Notes under the pieces: generated by a model
Databases searched by the model: none
What the model was told of the DNA's origin: nothing
What the model saw: only the letters and a program-made list of their open reading frames with translations
Made by a program: the position numbers and the translations under genes
Shown: piece by piece, positions 1 to 6,797 of the stretch
Numbering within the stretch: position 1 is the stretch's first letter
Layout of the letters: the number at the start of each line of letters is the position of its first letter
NCBI GenBank assembly: GCA_947175775.1
Contig: CAMWNY010000094.1
Span: 1-8,505, forward strand
DNA: 8,505 bases
Direction: 5' to 3'
Origin: an uncultured Lachnospiraceae bacterium
GTDB lineage: Bacteria; Bacillota; Clostridia; Lachnospirales; Lachnospiraceae

Positions 1-3000
1 TTTCTTCTTCAGCAACTGCGAAGTATCCAGCACCTGCTCGGACGGCTTCGCTTTTTTCGCCCGTTTCTGCTTTCCCTCCTTTTTCGGCGCACGTTCAGAA
101 TCCTTCTGCGTCTGCGTTTCCGCAGTCTGCCCTGCCTGCTCGGACGACTCTGTCCTCCCTGCCGGTTCCGCCTGTACCGTCTCCCTGACCGTACCCGCAG
201 CAACATCAGCCGCAGCCTTCTTCCATTTCCCCGTCACGCCGCCAAACTTTGGCACATACTGAAACCGCCGCATCGCAACATCCGCCAAAAACAGGAAAAT
301 CGCAAACGCCGTCAGCAAATTCGTCAGCGGATAACGCTCCTTTGCCTGCGCCGCAATGCGCGTCCAAACAGTATCCTGCTCCGTAATCACCTTCCCGTAC
401 TGCCCGGCAAACCGCAGATACGGCTCCGCGCTCACATCGAACTTATATTCGTCCGAAAACTGCACCGCCGCCGCGGTCGTCATATAGCTCTGAATTTCCC
501 CGCCCTCCGTACGCCGGATATTAAAATGATACAATCCCGTCTGAGATGTAGGAAGCTGCGCCGTATATTTCCCCGGCGCCGTCGCATGCAGTTTCGCCTC
601 GCTGCTCTCCCCGTCGGGAGCAATCATCGTCACAAGAATTTCCGTCCCACTGCCGTAATCGCCCGTCTGATAAACCACCTCGGTCTGTTCGCCAGCCGTC
701 ACCACGTTTACGCTGTCCTCGCCCATATCGGCATTTCCTGTCGAATAGTCCACAATGCGTTTCCAAAGCTGCACGTAATCGTCCTTCCCTGAAAACGCGC
801 CGCTCCACTCGCCCGTGACATCGCTGTTCCAGGCGGCAGTCCTGCCAAGCCCGTACTGCCATACCGTCAAAATCGGGTCTTCCTTATCCGCAGAGACAAT
901 CACCGGATTCGACGCCGTCTTCGGCGTTGCGGCAACGTACCCGTAAAGCGAAGGCCATCCTTCAGCAAACAGACCGCGCGTCAGCTCATGCCCTCCCCGG
1001 ACTGCAAGCGGGAAATTGCCGTTTTGGATATAGCTGTCACCGCCCAAAAAAACCTCCTGCGCGAAAATCTTTGGAATATCACTCGAAATATCCGAATAAT
1101 AATATCTGCCGCCGCAGTTATCCGCCAGCTTTTTCAAAAGCTTTGTGTCGGAATCCATTCCGACCGCCACTGTTGAAAGCGTAATGCCGTTTGCCGTATA
1201 ATCGCTAATCACATCTGTATAATTGCCGGTTTCCCCCATTCCGTCCGTCAAAAGCACCACATGCTTCACGGACGCGTCACAGTCCTCAAGCGCCTTGCAT
1301 GCCTCCAAAAGCGCGGGCTTTATCGTCGTTCCGCCGCCCTCGTTAATCTGCTTAATCGCGTCCTTGACTGCCGTCTTGTCGTCCGCCGTCTGCAATTCCA
1401 CCTGCCATGTATATTTGTCATCGAACGTCAGTACGCCAACGTAATCCGTATCACGCAGATTGTCCGCCGCCACCGTTGCCGCCCGGATTGCAATATCCAA
1501 ATTCGTGATACCCGAACCGTCCAGTGCGCCGCTCATACTGCCCGAATGGTCAATCACCATCACCATCGCCATAGATGGCACTTCATTCACGCTGCGCAGC
1601 TGCATATCCACGGGCAGCACCGTTTCCAGCGCCGTATCCCGATAACCGCCAAGCGCAAAGCTGTCTTCACCGCCACAGCAGATAAAACCGCATCCGTAAT
1701 CCTTCACATATGTTTCCAGGTTTTCCAAAAAACCAACCGGTAAATCATCGACATAGGTGTCCACCAAAATAATCGCCCTGTAGTCCAGCATGGCGTTGAT
1801 ACTGTCCGGCGCATTCAGCGCAGAAACCGTACTGTAATCACAGCCCGCCGCGCCCAATACGGACGCAAAGCCCGAAACGCTCGTATCACGCCCCGAAATC
1901 ACAAGGATTTTTGGAACCGCCTCCACGACGGAATACGCGCTGAACGTGTCATTTTCAGGGCAGGTATCCCCCTGTGCCTGAACCTGCACGCGCAGATTTT
2001 CCATTGCGCCGCTTTGTGTGCCCGTGTCAACCTGCGCGCTGAACGCAAAGCGGTTGCTCCCTTTATTTAGGTGCACGCTGTTCGCCGCAGTCTGACTGCT
2101 CCCGTTGTAAAGCGCAATCACCGCGTCCGTATCATAATTGCTCTCCACAAGCACCGTAATCGAATACTTGTCGTTCGGGTGCAGATACGACGGGAGCATA
2201 ACATTATCAATATAAGCGTCCGGCGTTTCCTCGTTCTCATAAAGCAGCGTCAGAAACTCCGCCTGGCTTGCCGTCAATGCCTGTGCCATATTTTGAATGT
2301 CGCCCCGCGTTTCCTTTCCGTCCGTCAGCACCACAAGGCGTTTTCTGTAATCGCCCGAAAGCAGCGTAAGCGCCTTGGAAACAGCGTCCTCGAAGTTCGT
2401 CGCCGCCTTCTCGGGCAGCGTCATCAGTCCTCCGTAATGCGTCCCGTCCGTCAAAAACTGCTCCACCAATGTATCTTTTCCAAACGTCACAATCCCGTAA
2501 ACATTCCCCGCAGGCATTTTGCCGACCGTTTCCTGCAAATACTGCTCCATGCGCTCCAAATGCTCCGCATTGCTGTTCGACAAATCCACGACAAATACCG
2601 TAGCAGTTTGGGAGCTGCCCTTTTTCAGCGTAATGCCGAGCAGCGCGAGCAGCACGCACAAAAACACCGCACCGCGCACCACAAGATAAAAAATTTTATC
2701 TCGATAAAACTTCCCACGATACCCCATTTGACGCACATAGACAATCCACTCCACAATCAAAAGCAGGATTGCAAGCAGCAAAAATAAATTGCGCAGCGTC
2801 TGCTTCACCTTTTGCAGGCGCGCCTCCCCCGAACCGCCGACCGACTCCGCCGTCACCCTGCCGTCCGACTCCGCCGCCGTCTGAAAACGCACGACATACG
2901 ACTCCTGATATTCTTCATTTCCGAGCGTATACAGTCCCGCCTTAGCTGGACGGCTTTCAAACTGCGTCCTGTCCAATTCCGCCCACGGCTGCAGGGCAAT

Positions 3001-4692
3001 TTCCTCACCCGCATAATAAACATTTGTTGCCAACCAAGACGTGTCGGAGAGATAAATCATGGCATTTGCAAGAAAAATGGGAAACTCCGCCCGCAGCGGA
3101 AAATCTGACTCTCGAATGTCAAAGCCGACAACAACCTCTTTCCTGCCATCCTGCTCACCATAGTAGCCGACGCACTTTCCGTCGTACTCCAAAAAGCTCT
3201 GCGCCCCCTCGGGCAGTGCAAAGCAGTACGCCGTGTTTACGCCAATCGTAAAACCTGAAAGCCCCGCCGTCAAATCGCAGTCCGTCATGTCAAGCACCAC
3301 GTTTTCAAGCGTTTCGACAGGTTTGGCACCGCCGTCGCCAAAAATCAGACGATTGCCCTCACTGTTCTGCGGCGTCTGTCCTGCGTCGTAAATCACCACA
3401 TTATAACCCATTTCCTTGAGCGGCGTACGCTTGGAAATGCCCGTATCCTGCACACCGTCCGCCGCCGCGTCGGTTTGGGATTTCGTAATCGTATCACCCG
3501 TCACGGCAACGTATGCCTTTTCCAAAAACGTGTTGCCGTTCCCGACAAGCAGTCCCCGTATTTTGTTCTGACGGCTCTTAACTGCCTGTGAAACATTGTC
3601 CGCCGCAAGGCTGTCGCCTGCCGCACCATCAAAGGAAATATTGTCAAGGCGAGATGTGAGCGTCTTTCCCCGCCAGTCCACCGCTTCGAACAGGCACGAC
3701 GCGTTCTCCGACGGCGCAAGACGCACCTGTTTCAGCGCAATCAGCGCCTCTTCACTGTCATGCAAACCGACGTCAAACGTTGCTTCCGCGTCACTGTAAT
3801 TCGTCACGCTCACAATCACGTCATAGCTGCCGTCCTCCCGCTCCGTATACACAGTGTACTCATTAGCCACATTGGAAACGGCATCGCCTACGACATAAAG
3901 CTCCTTTTCAGCGCCGCCGCGCAGCTCCTCAAACGCCGCCGCACCGCTGCCGTCCGTAAAAACAAGCAAATCCGCCGCGTTTTCCGCCGTATCCCCCACA
4001 AGCGTATCCAAAATCCCCTGCGCCTGTGCAAGATTACCGCCGCCGTCGCTGCACTCTAAGTTTCTCAACGTCTGCAGCAGACTCTCCGTGTCCGTCATAT
4101 CCACCGCCAAAAGCTTTACGCCAACGGCGTCCGCCGTCACGACGCAAAACTGCGTCCCCTGCGCCGTCTGCACCATATCGCACATCAGTTCTACCGCTTC
4201 TGTAAGGCGGCTCTTTCCCCGGCTATCGCCGTAATGCCCGATATGCTGCATACTTGCGCTCGTATCGACCAGCAGGATTTTCCTGCCCCCGCCGTGATTA
4301 TCCACGCGGATAAACGGCGACATCAGCGCAATCACAAGCAGTATAATAATCAAAATCTGCAAATACATTAAAATATTGTGCACAAATTTCTCGAAAAACG
4401 TCCGCGACTGCTCGTTTTTGAGCAGTTTTTTCCAAAGCAGATTTGAAGAAATGCGGTAATCCACACCCTTTGGTTTTAACAAATACAGCAAAATAATAAT
4501 TGGAACCGCCGCCAAAAACGCCAACGGCATTAAACTCTCAAATTGCAACAGTTCCGCTACGCTCACTGTTGCGGGCAAAAATCCATTCATAATCGCCTTG
4601 GGCGATGGATTTTTGCAGAAAGCTACTACACTTTCGTACGGTATTTGCAGCAATGTGCAAATACCTGTCTGTACAATTTTCTCAAATATCAT
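1..4692 (-). CDS. Fused BatA-like / vWA / amidotransferase-like / vWA membrane protein, 3' end outside window
   Basis: A single frame stays open for 1564 codons and runs off the left edge; the tail (LDTSQLLKKK) suggests the stop is close. Visible order: membrane helices at about residues 53-73 and 108-126; vWA domain 1 with MIDAS D143-x-S145-x-S147 and TDG 246-248; a BatA-type region with GNTFLEKA near 385; helix about 636-653; helix about 667-687; vWA domain 2 with D703-x-S705-x-S707 and TDG 790-792; a putative glutamine-amidotransferase-like region about 925-1020 (KILVISG, GGEDSFALGGY) resuming near 1265-1300 (YGLGRTAAWNSD) around an inserted vWA domain 3 (D1048-x-S1050-x-S1052, T1123, TDG 1149-1151); last helix about 1456-1472; then a Lys/Glu/Gln-rich tail. 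Charge distribution places all three vWA domains outside the membrane and the tail inside. Homologues are usually two separate genes of roughly 600 and 900 residues. The start at 4692 has AAGGA six nt upstream, inside the DUF58 gene; later starts (4590, 4548 TTG, 4530) are possible because BatA proteins normally begin near residue 50. Likely a MoxR-operon envelope effector; the substrate is unknown. Confidence 0.88.
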   Translation of the reverse strand, partial: MIFEKIVQTGICTLLQIPYESVVAFCKNPSPKAIMNGFLPATVSVAELLQFESLMPLAFLAAVPIIILLYLLKPKGVDYRISSNLLWKKLLKNEQSRTFFEKFVHNILMYLQILIIILLVIALMSPFIRVDNHGGGRKILLVDTSASMQHIGHYGDSRGKSRLTEAVELMCDMVQTAQGTQFCVVTADAVGVKLLAVDMTDTESLLQTLRNLECSDGGGNLAQAQGILDTLVGDTAENAADLLVFTDGSGAAAFEELRGGAEKELYVVGDAVSNVANEYTVYTEREDGSYDVIVSVTNYSDAEATFDVGLHDSEEALIALKQVRLAPSENASCLFEAVDWRGKTLTSRLDNISFDGAAGDSLAADNVSQAVKSRQNKIRGLLVGNGNTFLEKAYVAVTGDTITKSQTDAAADGVQDTGISKRTPLKEMGYNVVIYDAGQTPQNSEGNRLIFGDGGAKPVETLENVVLDMTDCDLTAGLSGFTIGVNTAYCFALPEGAQSFLEYDGKCVGYYGEQDGRKEVVVGFDIRESDFPLRAEFPIFLANAMIYLSDTSWLATNVYYAGEEIALQPWAELDRTQFESRPAKAGLYTLGNEEYQESYVVRFQTAAESDGRVTAESVGGSGEARLQKVKQTLRNLFLLLAILLLIVEWIVYVRQMGYRGKFYRDKIFYLVVRGAVFLCVLLALLGITLKKGSSQTATVFVVDLSNSNAEHLERMEQYLQETVGKMPAGNVYGIVTFGKDTLVEQFLTDGTHYGGLMTLPEKAATNFEDAVSKALTLLSGDYRKRLVVLTDGKETRGDIQNMAQALTASQAEFLTLLYENEETPDAYIDNVMLPSYLHPNDKYSITVLVESNYDTDAVIALYNGSSQTAANSVHLNKGSNRFAFSAQVDTGTQSGAMENLRVQVQAQGDTCPENDTFSAYSVVEAVPKILVISGRDTSVSGFASVLGAAGCDYSTVSALNAPDSINAMLDYRAIILVDTYVDDLPVGFLENLETYVKDYGCGFICCGGEDSFALGGYRDTALETVLPVDMQLRSVNEVPSMAMVMVIDHSGSMSGALDGSGITNLDIAIRAATVAADNLRDTDYVGVLTFDDKYTWQVELQTADDKTAVKDAIKQINEGGGTTIKPALLEACKALEDCDASVKHVVLLTDGMGETGNYTDVISDYTANGITLSTVAVGMDSDTKLLKKLADNCGGRYYYSDISSDIPKIFAQEVFLGGDSYIQNGNFPLAVRGGHELTRGLFAEGWPSLYGYVAATPKTASNPVIVSADKEDPILTVWQYGLGRTAAWNSDVTGEWSGAFSGKDDYVQLWKRIVDYSTGNADMGEDSVNVVTAGEQTEVVYQTGDYGSGTEILVTMIAPDGESSEAKLHATAPGKYTAQLPTSQTGLYHFNIRRTEGGEIQSYMTTAAAVQFSDEYKFDVSAEPYLRFAGQYGKVITEQDTVWTRIAAQAKERYPLTNLLTAFAIFLFLADVAMRRFQYVPKFGGVTGKWKKAAADVAAGTVRETVQAEPAGRTESSEQAGQTAETQTQKDSERAPKKEGKQKRAKKAKPSEQVLDTSQLLKKK
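4545..4664 (-). other. Cluster of three inverted repeats over the start of the fused vWA gene
   Basis: Three adjacent stems occupy the first 50 codons of the long frame. They are 4545-4552 with 4565-4572 (8 bp, gcaacagt/actgttgc), 4575-4586 with 4605-4616 (12 bp perfect, gcaaaaatccat/atggatttttgc), and 4641-4648 with 4657-4664 (8 bp, gtatttgc/gcaaatac). The central one is extended by an inner stem 4594-4597 with 4601-4604 (cgcc/ggcg) around a CAA loop in the mRNA, leaving a one-sided 7-nt bulge at 4587-4593. An in-frame ATG (plus 4588-4590) lies in that bulge, with AAGG five nt before it, partly in the loop. A smaller stem, gaaag/ctttc, lies at 4618-4635. The segment codes for residues that precede the usual start of BatA proteins, so it may be a structured intercistronic leader rather than protein-coding sequence. 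Confidence 0.6.
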
Positions 4693-5563
4693 ATAGCATC
4701 CTTAAATCCTGAAAAATCAGTTGATAAATGTCCTTCTGTGTACTGCACAGCGCGTAAAACGCCCCGTTTTTGGCACATGCACGCTCAAGCTGCAGCAAAA
4801 ACTGCCCAAGCGCCTTCTCGTACACCCGAATGCTCGCGGCGTCAATCGTCAGGCGCAGCGTGCTTTCCTCCTCCATGTCAATCAGGTTTTTCGTGCCCGT
4901 CAAGTCCACCGAAAGCTCCTCTCCCGCAAGCACATGCAGCAGCACGCTTTTCTGCCGCCTGTATGCCAAAAACCGCAGCAGCTTCACCACCGCCTCATCA
5001 TCGTCCTGCAAAAAGCTTTCCTGCAAAAAATCACTGAGTATCACGGTCACGCCCGTGCCCTTTGCGGGAAGCTGTCTGACCGCCTCACCAATGTCCGCCG
5101 TCCCGTCAAAAGAACGCCTCTCCAGCCACTCCACAAGACGCGGCAGCGCTTTTTTCCCGCCGCCCGCCATAAAGGGCTGCTGCATGTTCTTCATGTCATA
5201 AAGCATCACACGGTCCATGTTGTTCAGCCCCAAATACGCAAGCGCCGCCGCAAGTACGCAGGCAAGCTCTCCTTTTTTCTTCGCACCGTAATCCATCGAA
5301 GCACTGGTGTCAAGCAAAATCGAGATAACCGCCTCTTTCTCTTCCATATATTCTTTCACATAGAGCCTGTCCAGCCGCCCGTAGGCGTTCCAGTCAATGC
5401 GCCGGATGTCGTCGCCCGTCATGTATTCCCTGAAATCCGAAAATTCCATTGAGGTGCCTTTCTGCATGGATTTGCGGTTTCCCGTCAGGTTCATGGAGGT
5501 TCTTTGTCCCATAGATAATCGCAGGCGGGACAGCTTGTCGAAAAATGCGGTGTCAAGTTTCAT
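4682..5563 (-). CDS. DUF58 family protein with vWA-like MIDAS motif
   Basis: A 293-residue soluble protein with no membrane helix. It carries the DUF58 signature in residues 40-72 (EFSDFREYMTGDD, then IRRIDWNAYGRLDRLYVKEY), followed directly by a vWA-like metal site LLDTSASM with D85, S87 and S89, and later VILSDFL with S177-D178. DUF58 proteins are the regular partner encoded next to MoxR ATPases and are thought to link the cytoplasmic ATPase to membrane vWA proteins; the exact role is not established. The start is supported by GGAGG (plus-strand 5574-5578) ten nt upstream of the ATG, in the 17-nt gap after moxR. The 3' end overlaps the start of the fused vWA gene by 11 nt, which suggests translational coupling. 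Length is normal for the family and all key residues are present. Assignment to DUF58 is confident; the biological role is inferred from the operon. Confidence 0.93.
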   Translation of the reverse strand: MKLDTAFFDKLSRLRLSMGQRTSMNLTGNRKSMQKGTSMEFSDFREYMTGDDIRRIDWNAYGRLDRLYVKEYMEEKEAVISILLDTSASMDYGAKKKGELACVLAAALAYLGLNNMDRVMLYDMKNMQQPFMAGGGKKALPRLVEWLERRSFDGTADIGEAVRQLPAKGTGVTVILSDFLQESFLQDDDEAVVKLLRFLAYRRQKSVLLHVLAGEELSVDLTGTKNLIDMEEESTLRLTIDAASIRVYEKALGQFLLQLERACAKNGAFYALCSTQKDIYQLIFQDLRMLYDI

Positions 5564-5580
5564 ATAACACTAGCCTCCGT

Positions 5581-6564
5581 TTAAACGTTCTTAATTGTAT
5601 CTAAAATCTGCTGAATAATATCGTCTTCCGACACCCCCGCACTCACTGCGTCGAAGCTCGGAATAATGCGGTGGCGCAGCACAGGATACGCCGCCTCCTG
5701 CACATCCTGAAACGAAACGTTAAACCGTCCCTCCAAAAATGCCTTCGCCCGCGCCGCGCGGATTAACGCCTGCGCCGCTCTCGGGCTTGCGCCCTCGCGG
5801 ATATACGGGTTCTCTGTATGCGTCGCCATGACAAGCTCCAACAGATAATCCATCACCGCATCCGCAATCGGAATTTGGCTCACCAACGCCTGCGCCGCAA
5901 GCAAACCCTCACCGTCTATCTGCTTTTCAATCGCAGGAGGCTGCGCTCCTTCTGTCAGTCCGACAATGCCTTTCAGTTCCTCTTTTGACGGAAAACGCAC
6001 CAAAATTTTGAACATAAAACGGTCAAGCTGTGCCTCTGGCAGAGGATATGTGCCCTCGTTCTCAATCGGGTTCTGCGTCGCAAGCACAAAAAACGGCGCG
6101 TCAAGCGCATGGCTTTCGCTGCCCACCGTAACCGTGTGCTCCTGCATTGCTTCAAGCAGCGCCGACTGCGTTTTCGGCGTGGCACGGTTGATTTCGTCCG
6201 CTAAGATTAAATTGGCAAAAATCGGTCCGCGCACAAACGAGAAGCTGCTGCCCTGCTCGCCCTTCATAATAATATTCGTTCCTGTTACGTCGCTCGGCAT
6301 CAAATCCGGCGTAAACTGAATGCGCTTAAACGGCAGGTCGAACACCTTTCCGATTGTGCTGACCAGTCTTGTCTTTCCAAGTCCCGGCATACCCTCCAAC
6401 AGCACGTTTCCGCCCGTCAGCATTGCAAGCATGACCTGACGGATGACCTCATGCTGTCCGATAATGCCTTTTTGTATTTCCGCTTCACACGCCGCAATCC
6501 GCTGTGCCATATATGCCACGTCCTGCAGTCTGTTTTTGTCTAATTCGCTCATTTTTATACTCAT
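5581..6564 (-). CDS. MoxR-family AAA+ ATPase
   Basis: A 327-residue cytoplasmic AAA+ ATPase of the MoxR group. Walker A is GMPGLGKT at residues 58-65, Walker B is LILADE at 119-124 followed by INRATPKTQ, sensor 1 lies in ATQNPIE with N165, the arginine finger is in EAQLDRF with R182, and sensor 2 is GASPRA with R262. The C-terminal lid ends with the VLRHRI motif typical of MoxR proteins. MoxR ATPases use ATP hydrolysis to remodel or assemble clients together with vWA-domain partners, and this gene is first in an operon with such partners. The start is slightly ambiguous: GAGAAAGGAGC stands directly before the first ATG, leaving only one nt of spacing, whereas an in-frame ATG at codon 5 (plus 6550-6552) would have 13 nt. 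No key residue is missing and length is normal. The gene is called moxR only in the family sense. Confidence 0.96.
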   Translation of the reverse strand: MSIKMSELDKNRLQDVAYMAQRIAACEAEIQKGIIGQHEVIRQVMLAMLTGGNVLLEGMPGLGKTRLVSTIGKVFDLPFKRIQFTPDLMPSDVTGTNIIMKGEQGSSFSFVRGPIFANLILADEINRATPKTQSALLEAMQEHTVTVGSESHALDAPFFVLATQNPIENEGTYPLPEAQLDRFMFKILVRFPSKEELKGIVGLTEGAQPPAIEKQIDGEGLLAAQALVSQIPIADAVMDYLLELVMATHTENPYIREGASPRAAQALIRAARAKAFLEGRFNVSFQDVQEAAYPVLRHRIIPSFDAVSAGVSEDDIIQQILDTIKNV

Positions 6565-6580
6565 GCTCCTTTCTCAGCGT

Positions 6581-6608
6581 GCAAGTTGAATGTGAACTTG
6601 CTCACATT
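6581..6608 (-). promoter_or_regulatory. Two mutually exclusive small hairpins just upstream of the moxR ribosome binding site
   Basis: Inside the presumed 5' leader of the moxR operon, gcaagtt (6581-6587) pairs with aacttgc (6595-6601), seven bp with a seven-nt loop. The overlapping segment aatgtga (6589-6595) pairs equally with tcacatt (6602-6608), seven bp with a six-nt loop. The two stems share bases and cannot form together. The first stem ends about six nt upstream of the GAGAAAGGAG region that serves moxR. This is what a leader switch or protein-binding RNA site could look like, but the stems are short and no known riboswitch class is recognisable. Confidence 0.4.
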
Positions 6609-6637
6609 GCTGCCAAGCACAACATTTCTTCATATCA

Positions 6638-6666
6638 CATATAATTAGTGTGAGAAGAACTTCTAA
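6638..6666 (-). promoter_or_regulatory. Weak candidate promoter for the moxR operon
   Basis: On the minus strand TTAGAA (plus 6661-6666) and TATATG (plus 6638-6643) are separated by exactly 17 nt, about 75 nt upstream of the moxR start. Matches to the sigma-A consensus are only partial (-35 three of six, -10 four of six), but this is the most AT-rich stretch between moxR and the neighbouring gene. The left arm of the long palindrome lies between and over the two boxes, so a repressor binding there could block the promoter. This is a low-confidence reading. Confidence 0.25.
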
Positions 6667-6713
6667 TCACTCGCAGCAAAAGCTGTTTCGTGAAGAAGTT
6701 CTAAGTCTCACAC
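6648..6713. repeat. Long interrupted palindrome upstream of moxR
   Basis: The left arm gtgtgaga + agaacttct (6648-6664) is exactly complementary to the right arm agaagttct + tctcacac (6694-6713), interrupted only by a three-nt bulge (aag, 6703-6705). Inside it, tcac (6667-6670) pairs with gtga (6690-6693), and cagc (6674-6677) pairs with gctg (6682-6685) across an aaaa loop, so the whole 66 bp can fold as one imperfect hairpin on either strand. No U-tract follows, so an intrinsic terminator is unlikely. It may be an operator, an RNA structure or a small palindromic repeat element. Confidence 0.6.
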
Positions 6714-6715
6714 AA

Positions 6716-6742
6716 GAGAATGCCCAAAGTACGGGCATTCTC
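6716..6742. terminator. Perfect 10-bp hairpin, possible terminator of the upstream accessory operon
   Basis: The arms gagaatgccc (6716-6725) and gggcattctc (6733-6742) form a perfect ten-bp stem with a seven-nt loop. It lies 56 nt downstream of the stop codon of the small minus-strand gene ending at 6798 and upstream of the moxR promoter region, where a transcription stop would be expected. On the minus strand it is followed by TTGTGTGAG, which is only mildly U-rich, so it would be a weak intrinsic terminator. Confidence 0.4.
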
Positions 6743-6755
6743 CGCATTGATTTGA

Positions 6756-6774
6756 GATTCCGCAGCGCGGAATC
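6756..6774. other. Compact 8-bp hairpin downstream of the gene ending at 6798
   Basis: The arms gattccgc (6756-6763) and gcggaatc (6767-6774) surround a three-nt loop (agc). It is GC-rich, and begins 23 nt after the stop codon of the small minus-strand gene. No run of T follows on either strand, so it is not a classical terminator. It may be an mRNA 3'-end stabiliser or part of the same palindromic cluster as its neighbours at 6716-6742 and 6648-6713. Confidence 0.4.
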
Positions 6775-6797
6775 ATGGAGGTTGGCGTGACTTTTTA

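Noticed and set aside
2237..2659. 140-codon minus-strand open frame in another phase of the fused gene
   Set aside because: It is Gly/Arg/Ala/Cys-rich and has no motif; the overlapping phase contains vWA domain 2 with DLSNS and TDG.
2690..2727. Separate start for the second vWA protein at Met656 (MGYRGKF)
   Set aside because: No ribosome binding site stands before this ATG and the frame is continuous with the upstream half; a start here would leave the second protein without its usual first helix.
2071..2787. 238-codon plus-strand open frame opposite the fused vWA gene
   Set aside because: It is Arg/His/Gln-rich with no domain signature, and lies opposite a minus-strand frame with intact MIDAS motifs; it is an antisense by-product of GC-rich codons.
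4721..5452. 243-codon plus-strand open frame opposite the DUF58 gene
   Set aside because: The composition is Arg/His/Val-rich without motifs, and the minus strand encodes a clear DUF58 signature.
4647..6613. Shared 11-mer gcagcaatgtg in the two hairpin blocks (plus strand at 4647-4657, minus strand at 6603-6613)
   Set aside because: An 11-nt match is expected several times by chance between two strands of this length, and the flanks do not extend it convincingly.
6648..6742. Strong intrinsic terminator
   Set aside because: The stems are good but no run of T follows on either strand; only the 10-bp hairpin is kept as a weak terminator candidate.
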